Below, piece by piece: positions 15,513 through 24,959 of a stretch of 64,000 bases of DNA. The translations under genes and the position numbers were made by a program. The DNA is from Sporosarcina sp. P32b (lineage in GTDB: Bacteria; Bacillota; Bacilli; Bacillales_A; Planococcaceae): contig NZ_PDZB01000009.1 of assembly GCF_002743335.1 (NCBI RefSeq), positions 41,653-105,652 on the forward strand. The letters are read 5' to 3'. The notes beneath the pieces are model-generated. The model did no database searches. It worked only from the letters and a program-made list of their open reading frames with translations, and had not been told where the DNA came from. The first letter of the stretch is position 1. Each line of letters starts with the position of its first letter.

Positions 15513-15550
15513 AAGAGAGCATTCGCAGATTTGTGAATGCTCTCTTTTTT
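15513..15550 (+). terminator. queT terminator
   Basis: AAAGAGAGCATTC pairs with GAATGCTCTCTTT, followed by a T run. It starts at the stop codon. Confidence 0.9.
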
Positions 15551-15599
15551 GTTTTCCTTAAAATGATCTCATTATATAAAGTAGGTGTACGTTCATGTA

Positions 15600-16085
15600 T
15601 TAAGCGCGTTGCAAAACGGTAAATGAAATCGCGTAAATAATCAAACCACTAATTGGAATAGAAGCTACTGCGAATATTGGATACCAAATATAATCCAAAA
15701 AATAGTTTGGAATAAACATGAATGAACCGATCATGAAAAAGGAGTAAATTAATATACCCGAAAAAGCATAACTAATCGCTTTTCGTGTATTCGCCACTGC
15801 TCGTTCGTCTGTAGAGTCGTATTCGAACGTGATGAAATCACGTATATCGGTATTGTTATTTTTTCGCATACGTAAAAAGTGAATTAGATTAGCGATTATA
15901 AAAAGTATGAGTACAGCAATCATCAAAGCTCCTGGCCAAGTATTAACTTGTACTGTAAATCCTTCAATATATCCGCGATCCATCTGAATGAATTTCTGTT
16001 CAACCTGCAAAAAATCAAAAACCATGATAGCTAAAGCGATGAATAGCACGATTCGTAATGTAACAGAAATACATATATTCTTCAT
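15600..16085 (-). CDS. Four-TM membrane protein (DUF2178-like)
   Basis: The protein has 161 residues with four hydrophobic segments (about 5-24, 48-68, 105-125 and 133-157). A cytosolic loop carries YDSTDERAVANTRKA, the Asp-Glu-Arg-containing motif of DUF2178-like proteins. AAGGAGG lies within the end of the upstream XRE gene, and the ATG directly follows that gene's TGA, so the two are one unit. Small XRE regulator plus multi-TM partner pairs are common in Firmicutes. The function is unknown. Confidence 0.65.
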   Translation of the reverse strand: MKNICISVTLRIVLFIALAIMVFDFLQVEQKFIQMDRGYIEGFTVQVNTWPGALMIAVLILFIIANLIHFLRMRKNNNTDIRDFITFEYDSTDERAVANTRKAISYAFSGILIYSFFMIGSFMFIPNYFLDYIWYPIFAVASIPISGLIIYAISFTVLQRA

Positions 16086-16286
16086 TCAAGCATCCTCCTT
16101 GTAAAAAATCTCTTCAATCGATAACTTAAATACTTCTGCAATGTTCATAGCTAGCAAAAGAGAAGGGGTATAGCTACCTTTTTCTAAAGCCACTATCGTT
16201 TGCCGTGTAACTCCAACTTGTTCTGCAAGTGCACTTTGTGTTAGATCCATCCGCGCACGTAATTCTTTCACTCGACTTTTAATCAC
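16086..16286 (-). CDS. XRE-family transcriptional regulator (YozG-like)
   Basis: The protein has 66 residues. I take GTG 16286 as the start, which gives the usual (M)[16 protein letters not shown]; the upstream starts at 16298 and 16295 overlap the ribosome site. The helix-turn-helix runs [23 protein letters not shown]. It belongs to the compact one-domain regulator group ahead of small membrane proteins. It is likely to bind its own promoter. Confidence 0.8.
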   Translation of the reverse strand: MIKSRVKELRARMDLTQSALAEQVGVTRQTIVALEKGSYTPSLLLAMNIAEVFKLSIEEIFYKEDA

Positions 16287-16404
16287 TCCACTCATCACCT
16301 CGTCTTGTTAAATGTATATCAAACTTTACATATTGTCTAGTTGACTATACAATAATTTAAATAAAAAAACCGAAAATCAATAGGTTTTGTTGATAGAAAA
16401 TCAA

Positions 16405-16450
16405 GCAAAAAAGGATGCCCAGAGAAGTGTTTCCACTTCATGGACATCCT
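16405..16450 (-). terminator. DHA2 pump terminator
   Basis: On the minus strand AGGATGTCC..GAAGTG pairs with CACTTC..GGGCATCCT and is followed by a T run. It lies just after the transporter gene. Confidence 0.8.
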
Positions 16451-16459
16451 ATTATAGTT

Positions 16460-17866
16460 TTACACCTTTACATCGGTATCTTTTGGTTTTGGATTCTTGA
16501 TCAGCAGCGCCAATAGTAGACCGACAATGGATATACAACCTGAAACGAAGAAGGCTGTATTTACACCTTGAATTTGACCAGCAATGGTTCCGTTATCTAG
16601 ATCGGATGTGATCATGATTGTCACGAGCGCAGCAGTTCCAATAGACCCCGCAATCTGCCGGAAAGTATTATTCATAGCTGTACCATGAGAAATCAAGTGA
16701 TTGGGTAGCTGATTCAGACCTAGTGTAGTCGAAGGCATCATAATCATCGCAATACCAAACATTCTTACAGCGTTTAATATGGCTAAATAGGTGAACGTTG
16801 TATCTACTGATAAGTTTGCGAACATGAATGTCGTAACGGTTAAGATGGTAAAGCCTGATAGCAGTAACCATTTGGCACCATACTTATCGAATATCGTCCC
16901 CGTTACCGGATTCATGATACCCATGACAATTGCACCTGGAAGTAGCATAAGACCGGAGTGGAGTGCATTAAAACCAAGCATAGTTTGCATGAACAACGGT
17001 AAGATCACTGTAGATGCAATCATGGAAGCAAATACAATCATACCTAAGCTAGTTGCCAGTGTGAATACGCCATACTTGAACACTTTAAACTCGAGAATGG
17101 GTTGTTCCAGTTTCAATTGTCTTAGAATGAACCAAGCAAGTGAAATTGCCCCAATGATTAACGAAAGTAAAACGTTCGCATGTAGCCAACCCGTATTACC
17201 TGCAATACTGAAGCCGTAGAGTAATCCACCAAAACCGAATGTAGAGAGCACAATCGATAAATAGTCCATTTTTGGATTGGTTAGTTTCGTTACGTTTTTC
17301 AGCAAGAAATAAGCGGCTACGATATTTAACAAAGCAAACGGTAAAACAACGTAGAATACACTGCGCCAAGGGTACTGATCTACGAGATATCCAGATAGGC
17401 TCGGCCCGATAGCTGGCGCAAATGCAATGACGAGTCCAAAGTACCCCATTGCTTTTCCGCGTTGTTCAATCGGAAATAGCAAGAACATAATAGTTTGCAG
17501 TAGCGGCATCATAATCCCGGCTCCCGCACCTTGGAGAACTCTACCTATTAACAATATAGAGAAGTTTGGAGATGTCGCTGCAATTAGTGTTCCTAAAGCA
17601 AATATACTCATCGCTGTCAAAAATAGTCGTCGAGTCGTAAACTTGCCGATGAAAAAAGCTGTAATAGGAATCATAATCCCGTTAACTAGCATGAAGATTG
17701 ACTGCAACCACTGCACGGTACTTTCGCTAATCTGAAGATCCTTCATGATTGGCGGAAGGGCTGTAGCGAGAAGCGTTTGATTCAGAATTGTAATGAACGC
17801 ACCCGATAATAATACAATCATCAAGGGAAGGTTCTTTTTAAAATCGAATTTTTGTGAGTTTACCAT
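16460..17866 (-). CDS. DHA2-family MFS multidrug efflux pump
   Basis: The protein has 468 residues with about 14 hydrophobic segments. It resembles the EmrB/QacA/LmrB drug:H+ antiporters: LSGAFITILNQTLLATALP, with TM1 motif D1 changed to 'LNQTLL' in this group, the loop RVLQGAGAGIMMPL, and the antiporter motif C region GLVIAFAPAIGPSLSGYL. I take ATG 17866 rather than GTG 17872 because the GAGGTGA site is then well spaced. There is no TetR or MarR regulator next to it. Substrate unknown. Confidence 0.88.
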   Translation of the reverse strand: MVNSQKFDFKKNLPLMIVLLSGAFITILNQTLLATALPPIMKDLQISESTVQWLQSIFMLVNGIMIPITAFFIGKFTTRRLFLTAMSIFALGTLIAATSPNFSILLIGRVLQGAGAGIMMPLLQTIMFLLFPIEQRGKAMGYFGLVIAFAPAIGPSLSGYLVDQYPWRSVFYVVLPFALLNIVAAYFLLKNVTKLTNPKMDYLSIVLSTFGFGGLLYGFSIAGNTGWLHANVLLSLIIGAISLAWFILRQLKLEQPILEFKVFKYGVFTLATSLGMIVFASMIASTVILPLFMQTMLGFNALHSGLMLLPGAIVMGIMNPVTGTIFDKYGAKWLLLSGFTILTVTTFMFANLSVDTTFTYLAILNAVRMFGIAMIMMPSTTLGLNQLPNHLISHGTAMNNTFRQIAGSIGTAALVTIMITSDLDNGTIAGQIQGVNTAFFVSGCISIVGLLLALLIKNPKPKDTDVKV

Positions 17867-18083
17867 GTTCACGCATCACCTCATAATTAATTACAGATCA
17901 CAAAATAATTCGGAGTTCGTTATAAATCTAACATACAGGCTATGTTAATTGTTATTTCGTAAGACCACAATAATCTTGCTTGACTATGTCTATAGGCGAA
18001 GTTGGAAAGGTACTACGTTTAAAAGAATGTAATGAGGATACTATGAATAGTAATAAGATCTTTTAATTGGGAGGAAATCTACT

Positions 18084-18611
18084 ATGAAAAAAGCTGTATT
18101 CTTGGATCGAGATGGTGTGATCAATGAAGTGTTGACGGATCGAGTGAAATTTGTGAATGAACCTAATCAATTATATTTTTTACCAGGAGTGGCGGAAGCG
18201 ATAAAGGAATTGAATCAATCGTTTGACTACATATTTGTAGTGACGAATCAAGGCGGTGTAGGTCTTGGTTACATGAAGGAGTCTAAGTTGAAATCCATAC
18301 ATGATCATATGATAGCAGAGCTAGCAAAGGAAGGTGCCATAATTGACGAAGTCGCATATTGTCCGCATAAGCCGAAGTCTGGATGTGATTGCCGCAAACC
18401 CCACAGTAAGTTGATAGAAAAACTCGCAAAGAAACATAATGTAAACTTGTCCACTTCCTATATGATAGGCGATACGGATACAGACATTATTGCCGGAAAA
18501 AGAGCAGGGACCAAGACGGTCTTCCTAGGTACAAAAGATCCACTGGCAGATGCAGTATTTCCAGATTTGCTTCATGCTGTTCCTTGGATCATAGATGATA
18601 TGTCGAAGTGA
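18084..18611 (+). CDS. HAD-IIIA phosphatase, GmhB-like
   Basis: The protein has 175 residues. It is a HAD hydrolase of the heptose-1,7-bisphosphate phosphatase/histidinol-phosphatase type. Visible are DxDGV nucleophile motif VFLDRDGVINE (Asp near residue 8), motif II VVTNQGG near 55, the zinc cysteine cluster CPHKPKSGCDCRKP near 94-107, and motif IV MIGDTDTDIIAG near 129. A GGGAGG site precedes the ATG. Heptose lipopolysaccharide is absent in Gram-positives, so a sugar-phosphate in a glycan or nucleotide-sugar route is more likely. No related sugar genes adjoin. Confidence 0.87.
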   Translation: MKKAVFLDRDGVINEVLTDRVKFVNEPNQLYFLPGVAEAIKELNQSFDYIFVVTNQGGVGLGYMKESKLKSIHDHMIAELAKEGAIIDEVAYCPHKPKSGCDCRKPHSKLIEKLAKKHNVNLSTSYMIGDTDTDIIAGKRAGTKTVFLGTKDPLADAVFPDLLHAVPWIIDDMSK

Positions 18612-19100
18612 AGAGCATTCAAGCACTAACCCATTACTAGTAAGGCAATCAATGAAGTAGCGCATCCAGATGCAAGAAAATACAGATAATATTTTTCTAC
18701 CTGTGATCGTCCTAACTATTAATTAGGATAATAAATGCCGCAACATCACTAGATATTTGTGGCATTCATGCTTACTTTACAGAGGCTCATCCTACAGACT
18801 TTATTCACCACAAGCCCATGATTATCTAGTGTAAAGTAATCTCTCCAAGAAAGTACTAGTGCAATTGAGTAATAGTACTGAAAAAAACCATTTAATAGCA
18901 ACACTTGAGAGAAAAATATAAGAAAGACTAGTGAAAAAGTATTATACTATGATATGATTATTAAAATAAATAATAGAATAATACTAATTACCCTTATCAT
19001 TCTTACTAAGAAAATAATTAGATACCCTCTAATTATTTCAACCTATTTTAAGAAAGAAAAAGTGAAAGTGAAAGAGTACTAGTGAAAGGGGGGACTACTT
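18612..19100. other. Long AT-rich intergenic region
   Basis: About 490 bases without a gene. It holds an imperfect TCCTAA/TTAGGA mini-hairpin near 18712 and the 10-bp hairpin listed separately. A 130-base AT-rich tract follows (near 18955-19060), and then GTGAAA-type repeats before the next ribosome site (GTGAAAGTGAAAG near 19059). It likely contains the promoter of the large glycosidase-like gene, which I could not place. Confidence 0.45.
18734..18766. other. Hairpin without T run
   Basis: AATGCCGCAA pairs with TTGTGGCATT (one G.U) around a 13-base loop. There is no T run, so it is not a clear terminator; it may end the phosphatase transcript or be regulatory. Confidence 0.4.
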
Positions 19101-22100
19101 ATGAAGAAGTTAGTAATGGTTATGATGGTTATAGCATTTTTACTCATTGTGCCTGTAGGGTTATGGTTTTTGAAGAGTAATCCGCCGATGAAGGTAGCTA
19201 TTATTGATAAGTCGGCTGTAGAAAACTTACATACAAAACATCTGGGGATTAGCTGGGTATTAAACTATTCAAAAGTAAAAGCACCGCATAACAAACCATT
19301 TGATCCTGCACGTGACTATTATGGCGGATTCACAGTAGTAGAAGGAAAAGGTATTTCAGAGTTGAAACCACTACCTAAAGAGTATGCGGAGAAAGATATA
19401 ATTTACTTGGCAAATACCGCTAGTATCGATGAAAGTATGGTAGATATGAATGATCCTGTGCTTGCTGCATACGAAGATGATCATGGCGGACTAAAAGAAG
19501 TAGAGTGGCAAAGAATCTTGAAAAGACTTAATTCAAAAAAGCCTTCATTATTTATAGCGGAGTATAATTCGTTTTCTGCGCCCACTTCGGAGAAAGTACG
19601 TACGCGTGTTGAGGATCGAATGGGATTGAAGTTTTCTGGTTGGAAAGGACGTTATGTGGAGGAACTTGACCCACAAAAGAATGCGGAAATGCAAAGTATT
19701 CTTGCTGGACAAGCAGCAGAGTGGACATATAATGGTCCTGGGTTTTTGTTAGTTAATGATACTACAGGCGAAGTTCTAGCATTGGAAAAAGATGAAGAGC
19801 TCTCAAAAGAGGGTATTCAGCTAACATTTACGGATATTGGAACGGAACGATTAAACATCTCGGGGTCGCATCACTTTCACTCTTGGTTTGATATCGTAAC
19901 AGCAGAGCAAGGGGAATCTTTAGCGGTGTACGATTGGAATCTTACTGAAAAAGGAAAACAGCTGTTAGCGAAGAAAGGAATTCCTACTCAATTCGATGCA
20001 GTAGTGCGTCATACATCAGGTGTTTCTGAGAGCATGTATTTTTCTGGGGATTTCAGCAGCGTGGAAAATGTCCCTTCTATCTATCAAGTAAAAGGAATAG
20101 CGAAAGTATATAAAATGATTCAAAGATCCTCTGAGAAAACATTCTTCTGGTCAGCATATGTACCCATGGTGCAAGGTGCGCTTGAAAAGTTTGGTCAGGT
20201 AGAATCAAAGGAAGAGAAAGAGCCTAAGCAAGAGGGAGTAAAGATGACCTCACGAATGAACGGAAAACATTTGGAAGTTTTAACAGATGGAAAGTGGACT
20301 CCGATGATTGTGAAAGGCGTGAATATTGGAATGGGGAAGCCGGGAGCATTTCCTGGGGAAGCTGCCATTACAGAAGAAGAATATTACAAATGGTTCGAAG
20401 CAATTGGTGAGATGAACGCGAATACTATCCGAGTCTACACGCTTCACCCACCTGATTTTTATCATGCTTTAAAAGCGTATAACGATGTACACGATACCCC
20501 TATATATGTCATGCATGGTGTCTGGATCAATGAAGAAAAACTGGAAGAGTCATTGGATGCCTTTGAAAAAGAGAACTTGCAAGACTTTCAAAAAGAAATG
20601 GTTCAGCTGGTCGATGTCATTCACGGAAATGCTACTGTGCCGTCCCGTCCAGGTCATGCATCCGGTGTATACGACGCGGATATCTCCCAATGGGTCACAG
20701 CGTGGATGATTGGAATTGAATGGTATCCTTTCATGGTAGAAAACACGAATAAGCTACACCCTGATTTAGGAGAATATAATGGAAAGTATTTTGAAACAAA
20801 AGGTGCCGCTGCATTTGAATATTGGCTAGCGGAACAAATGGATGTACTAGTGTCGCATGAAGTGCGTAACTACCAGCAGATTCGGCCGATGAGCTTCGTC
20901 AACTGGGTAACAACTGATATGCTGACACACCCGTCAGATTCTTCAGGTCAGGAAGATATCGTATCCGTTAATCCGAATCTACTCTACACTAAAGGAGAAA
21001 TGGACAAGCCGGGTCAATTTGCTTCCTATCATGTGTATCCTTATTATCCAGACTTCTTGAACTACGAGAAAAAATATCGTGAGTTTATTGATTTCAGAGG
21101 CCAGAAGAATAATTACGCTGGCTATTTAAAAGATTTGCATGAAGCGCATCGAATACCGATTTTAATATCAGAGTTTGGAATCCCAGCATCTAGGGGAAAA
21201 GCGCATGAAAATCCATTTGGCTGGAATCAGGGCTTTATATCAGAGGATCGTCAAGGGGAGATACTAACACATTTATATGAAGATATTTTGCATGAGGATA
21301 TGATGGGAGCGCTAGTGTTTTCATGGCAAGATGAGTGGTTTAAACGAACGTGGAACACAGCAGAATATGATAATCCTGATCGTCGTCCATACTGGTCAAA
21401 CACGCAAACGAATGAACAAAAGTTCGGACTGCTCAGCTTTGACCCATTGAAAATAAAAGTGGCTGGATATGAAGAGGAATGGACAGGAGAACCGATGTAC
21501 AAAAACAAGCAAGGCACGCTCGAAAAAATGTATATAGATCATGACGAAACATTTTTGTACATTCGGGTAGATTATGATGAATCCAAAATAGCTAAAACGG
21601 ATGTAGTGAATATTCTCTTTGACACGATACCAGGGCGTGGAAATGCACGTGCTAGTAGAATAGAAGATATTCAATTTACTAACGGTCTAGAATTCATTGC
21701 TAAAATTAACGGGGCCAAATCACGTATGTTGATTGACCCTCATTATGATCTATTCCACCATGACTACGGTAAGGATGTAGGATATATTCCAGAAAATGAA
21801 ATGAAAGATCGAACCAATCAGTTTATTCCGATGCAGTATGCGTTAAATCGAAAATATCTAGTGAAAAATGAAAAACGTACGATTCCTTTTAGTTTCTATG
21901 AAACGGGAAAGCTACAGGAAGGAAATGGAGACCCAGACTCAGCCGATTATGATTCTTTAGCAGATTATCGTATGCGTGACGGCATGCTGGAACTACGTAT
22001 TCCATGGATGTTGTTACAAGCAAAGGATCCAAGTAGAAAAGAGTTTATCGAGAATTTGTTGGTGGATGGTACGAAAACAAGTATAAATATCGATGAAATA

Positions 22101-22280
22101 TTTATTGGAGCGGTTTTAACATCAGAAGATGGCAAGGTACTGGAGTCATTTCCTCAGATACACGACAAAAAGCTAGATTCAATGGAAAGTTACACATGGG
22201 ATAATTGGCAAGTTCCTATGTATGAAGAACGATTGAAGAAATCTTATTATTACTTACAAGATGCATTTAAAGCGAAGTGA
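19101..22280 (+). CDS. Large membrane-anchored glycosidase-like protein
   Basis: The protein has 1059 residues. Residues about 3-24 form a hydrophobic signal anchor, so the body is extracellular. Residues about 30-370 form a first globular region. A short Glu/Lys linker (KEEKEPKQEG) follows, then a TIM-barrel glycoside-hydrolase-like domain, about 390-770. It opens with VKGVNIG and ANTIRVYTLHPPDFY. Candidate catalytic acids are E540 in MIGIEWYPF and E691 in ILISEFGIP, the usual acid/base and nucleophile positions of GH clan A. Residues about 790-1000 form a beta-sandwich-like module. The pattern recalls GH2/GH5/GH72 transglycosylases. Substrate unknown, but an O-acyltransferase follows, so cell-surface glycan remodelling is likely. 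Confidence 0.65.
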   Translation: MKKLVMVMMVIAFLLIVPVGLWFLKSNPPMKVAIIDKSAVENLHTKHLGISWVLNYSKVKAPHNKPFDPARDYYGGFTVVEGKGISELKPLPKEYAEKDIIYLANTASIDESMVDMNDPVLAAYEDDHGGLKEVEWQRILKRLNSKKPSLFIAEYNSFSAPTSEKVRTRVEDRMGLKFSGWKGRYVEELDPQKNAEMQSILAGQAAEWTYNGPGFLLVNDTTGEVLALEKDEELSKEGIQLTFTDIGTERLNISGSHHFHSWFDIVTAEQGESLAVYDWNLTEKGKQLLAKKGIPTQFDAVVRHTSGVSESMYFSGDFSSVENVPSIYQVKGIAKVYKMIQRSSEKTFFWSAYVPMVQGALEKFGQVESKEEKEPKQEGVKMTSRMNGKHLEVLTDGKWTPMIVKGVNIGMGKPGAFPGEAAITEEEYYKWFEAIGEMNANTIRVYTLHPPDFYHALKAYNDVHDTPIYVMHGVWINEEKLEESLDAFEKENLQDFQKEMVQLVDVIHGNATVPSRPGHASGVYDADISQWVTAWMIGIEWYPFMVENTNKLHPDLGEYNGKYFETKGAAAFEYWLAEQMDVLVSHEVRNYQQIRPMSFVNWVTTDMLTHPSDSSGQEDIVSVNPNLLYTKGEMDKPGQFASYHVYPYYPDFLNYEKKYREFIDFRGQKNNYAGYLKDLHEAHRIPILISEFGIPASRGKAHENPFGWNQGFISEDRQGEILTHLYEDILHEDMMGALVFSWQDEWFKRTWNTAEYDNPDRRPYWSNTQTNEQKFGLLSFDPLKIKVAGYEEEWTGEPMYKNKQGTLEKMYIDHDETFLYIRVDYDESKIAKTDVVNILFDTIPGRGNARASRIEDIQFTNGLEFIAKINGAKSRMLIDPHYDLFHHDYGKDVGYIPENEMKDRTNQFIPMQYALNRKYLVKNEKRTIPFSFYETGKLQEGNGDPDSADYDSLADYRMRDGMLELRIPWMLLQAKDPSRKEFIENLLVDGTKTSINIDEIFIGAVLTSEDGKVLESFPQIHDKKLDSMESYTWDNWQVPMYEERLKKSYYYLQDAFKAK

Positions 22281-22300
22281 AATTAAGATTCATAGTGGAA

Positions 22301-22339
22301 AAAGAACAGAAGTCTTTCTGAGACATCTGTTCTTTTTTT
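22301..22339 (+). terminator. Terminator after glycosidase-like gene
   Basis: AAAGAACAGA (22301-22310) pairs with TCTGTTCTTT (22326-22335), with a T run. It separates this gene from the acyltransferase gene. Confidence 0.85.
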
Positions 22340-22477
22340 GTAAATTGAAATATTTACTTATGCTAATACTTGATAAAACCTCATTATATTAATAGAGAAA
22401 AATGAACGTTTTTGTAGTATTATGATATAGTATTAAATGCATTTAAAATTAAAAGAGCATATGTAACGGAGGAAGTT

Positions 22478-24490
22478 ATGTCGGATCTAAAGTTACCAAA
22501 TAAAAGATTTAGGCCCGAGATAGAAGGGGTACGAACGGTTGCAACATTATTGATCGCTATTTATCATATATGGTTTGGTAGGGTGTCTGGTGGAATCGAT
22601 GTGTTCTTCGTTATTTCAGGGTATTTGATGACATTGTCCATCATCTCGCGAATAGAACGAACCGGATCAGTGAATTTCATCGAATATTTTCTGAACTTAA
22701 TGAGAAGGCTATTACCCCAAGCCACAATCGTCTTGATTTTCACTGGAGTTTTTGCGGTAATTCTTCTACCCCAGTTTGAATGGGGAGAAATCATTGCACA
22801 TATGATGGCTTCCACGTTTTATTTTGAAAACTGGCGGTTAGCATTGGATTCTGTTGACTATTTAGCAAAAGATAATTTTGCAAGTCCATTTCAACATTTT
22901 TGGTCACTCAGTGTGCAAGGTCAATTTTATCTGATCTGGCCAGCTTTACTGGCGTCTATTTATTATCTCGCCCGAAAGTTTTTGAAAACACCTGTATATA
23001 AGACATTACTTGGTTCGCTAATCGTAGTGTTTATTTGTTCGCTTGTTTTGTCCGTCTATCAAACGAATGTTAACCAACCTTTTGCCTACTTCAATACATT
23101 CACGCGGATTTGGGAATTTAGTATTGGCGGTATTTTTGCTTTACTATCACCGTACCTATTTTTCAATAAAAGATGGAGTGTTGTTTTAGGATGGCTAGGC
23201 TTAGCGATTATTGGACTTACTGGAATATTATTCCCAGTGTCCACTGTATTCCCTGGGTATTTGGCATTGATTCCTATTAGTGGAGTATTACTTATATTAA
23301 TCGCCTCTGAAAGTATAACGATATATGGAGTAAATCGTTTTTTATCAACAAAGCCTCTTATCTATTTAGGAAGTCTTACATATGGTGTGTATTTATGGCA
23401 TTGGCCGTTGCTGATTTTCTATCGTTCCTATATGGAAACAGAAACAGTACCTCTTGGAGATGGTATTTTACTTTTGATGACAACTTTTGTGTTGTCCATG
23501 ATTTCTACAAAACTAGTAGAAAAACCCGTTCAAAAATTAGGTCGCAATCAGAAAAATGGAAAATTGCTAGTCGTATTGTCAACTATGGTAGTACTCGCGT
23601 GTAGCTCAATATTTTCTATTTCTGCTTATATTGAAGAGGCAACAGCTAGTTCGGATATTGTCCAGGAACAAGATTACCCTGGCGCTCAATCAAATCAGTT
23701 TAATATGAAACCTGTATCTCATGTAGACCTGATCCCATCACCTTCAGAAATCAAAACAGATCTTCCCGTATTTTATAATGATTTGGAATGCCAGTCGGCT
23801 AACCTCACGGAAGTCAGAAAATGTTCATATGGTGTATTGAAGGACTTTGATTTTACGTTAGCGCTCGTTGGTGGTTCACATTCCGGTCATTGGTTCCCAG
23901 CTTTAATAGAATTAGCGGAAGAAATGAATTTTAAAATTGATTTGTATAGTCATGATGGTTGTCGATTTACAGACGAAGATCCTAGAGGAAACTTAACGAA
24001 AGCTTGTATTCCTTGGAATAGTAACTTAATTGATACGTTACTAGAAGATCCCCCTGACTTGGTTTTCACCACTTCGACGGTGAATAAGCGACCAAAAGTA
24101 CCTCGAGGATTTGTTAATCAATGGAAGAAATTAGAAGGTGTTACGACAATCTTTGCGATACGTGATAATCCTCGTATGCAAGAAATTATTCCAATCTGCC
24201 TTGAAAAAGCAGACGATCCATTGGAGTGTTCAGTGCCAAGGGATCAAGCGATTGCCAAGGAAACACCATGGGAAGTGACAGAAGGTATTCCATCGAATGT
24301 GTTCTTCGCAGACTTAACCAACTCTTTTTGTGATGAAACGACTTGTTATCCTGTCATTGGGAATATCATTGTCTATCGTGATGATAATCATATTACTGCG
24401 CAATTTGCAAAAACATTAGCCCCTGCATTAAAAGTACCATTGCAGCAGGCGTTCGACAGCTTAGGAAAACACACACGTAATGATGAGTGA
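22478..24490 (+). CDS. OatA-like peptidoglycan/polysaccharide O-acyltransferase
   Basis: The protein has 670 residues. The N-terminal half (about 10-385) is an acyltransferase-3 membrane domain with about ten to eleven segments: PEIEGVRTVATLLIAIYHIW carrying the conserved His, then GGIDVFFVISGYLM, then WSLSVQGQFYLIWP. The C-terminal half is an extracytoplasmic SGNH esterase: GGSHSGHW with S467, and DDNHIT with D635 and H638, which form the catalytic triad positions. This layout transfers acetyl groups to peptidoglycan or a wall polysaccharide. An ACGGAGG site precedes the ATG. An independent transcript from the glycosidase-like gene is likely, but the context links both to surface glycans. 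Confidence 0.85.
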   Translation: MSDLKLPNKRFRPEIEGVRTVATLLIAIYHIWFGRVSGGIDVFFVISGYLMTLSIISRIERTGSVNFIEYFLNLMRRLLPQATIVLIFTGVFAVILLPQFEWGEIIAHMMASTFYFENWRLALDSVDYLAKDNFASPFQHFWSLSVQGQFYLIWPALLASIYYLARKFLKTPVYKTLLGSLIVVFICSLVLSVYQTNVNQPFAYFNTFTRIWEFSIGGIFALLSPYLFFNKRWSVVLGWLGLAIIGLTGILFPVSTVFPGYLALIPISGVLLILIASESITIYGVNRFLSTKPLIYLGSLTYGVYLWHWPLLIFYRSYMETETVPLGDGILLLMTTFVLSMISTKLVEKPVQKLGRNQKNGKLLVVLSTMVVLACSSIFSISAYIEEATASSDIVQEQDYPGAQSNQFNMKPVSHVDLIPSPSEIKTDLPVFYNDLECQSANLTEVRKCSYGVLKDFDFTLALVGGSHSGHWFPALIELAEEMNFKIDLYSHDGCRFTDEDPRGNLTKACIPWNSNLIDTLLEDPPDLVFTTSTVNKRPKVPRGFVNQWKKLEGVTTIFAIRDNPRMQEIIPICLEKADDPLECSVPRDQAIAKETPWEVTEGIPSNVFFADLTNSFCDETTCYPVIGNIIVYRDDNHITAQFAKTLAPALKVPLQQAFDSLGKHTRNDE

Positions 24491-24575
24491 TCTGTTTGCC
24501 GTGAACTTTGTATAGTTCAACTAGATACGGGAAAGCTATCATATAGAACGAAAACTTCAAAAAGGAGTGTATATG

Positions 24576-24797
24576 ATGACGAAGAACTACCCGAAACCGA
24601 ATGATTCTGCTGACAACAAAGTCCGATTGAATAAGACGATTAGTAATATGGAAGCAGCAGAAGATGCGATGAAGTTTGCAGAGGGCAAAGAGTTCGAACG
24701 GATTAAAAAGAAAAATGAACGCAGAGCAGAAAGTATTGAGGACTTAGAAGAAGAAATTAGTGAAGAAGATAAGTCACGGATCAATGGTTATTTATAA
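24576..24797 (+). CDS. tlp: Small acid-soluble spore protein Tlp
   Basis: The protein has 73 residues. It aligns by eye with B. subtilis Tlp: a start MTKNYPKPNDSADN, the middle MEAAEDAMKFAEGK, and the basic stretch ERIKKKNERRAESIEDLEEEI ending in RINGYL. ATG 24576 sits 8 bases after AAAGGAG; ATG 24573 is close by, and GTG 24567 overlaps the site. Tlp is made late in the forespore. It confirms a spore former. Confidence 0.88.
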   Translation: MTKNYPKPNDSADNKVRLNKTISNMEAAEDAMKFAEGKEFERIKKKNERRAESIEDLEEEISEEDKSRINGYL

Positions 24798-24819
24798 ATA
24801 ATTTGTTACTACAATAGGT

Positions 24820-24847
24820 AGACCCTCACTTTTAAAAGTGAGGGTCT
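24820..24847. other. Perfect 28-bp palindrome
   Basis: AGACCCTCACTTTT pairs perfectly with its complement, centred at TTTTAAAA, 22 bases after tlp. There is no T run right after it (CTGCCG follows), so it may be a terminator or a protein-binding palindrome. Confidence 0.5.
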
Positions 24848-24959
24848 CTGCCGTTTGTCGAGATATAAATAAGCAAAAAAGAGGAATCAGTTCAGTACGC
24901 TCTATAGAATAGAAGAATCTACACTATTTAAGGTTTTGTCTATAAGGAGAGAATATAAA

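Noticed and set aside
16791..17219. 142-codon plus-strand frame inside the DHA2 pump gene
   Set aside because: Antisense shadow of a well-supported transporter gene.
19040..19095. GTGAAA-type direct repeats before the large glycosidase-like gene
   Set aside because: Short, irregular, AG-rich; no consistent period, so not listed as a binding array.
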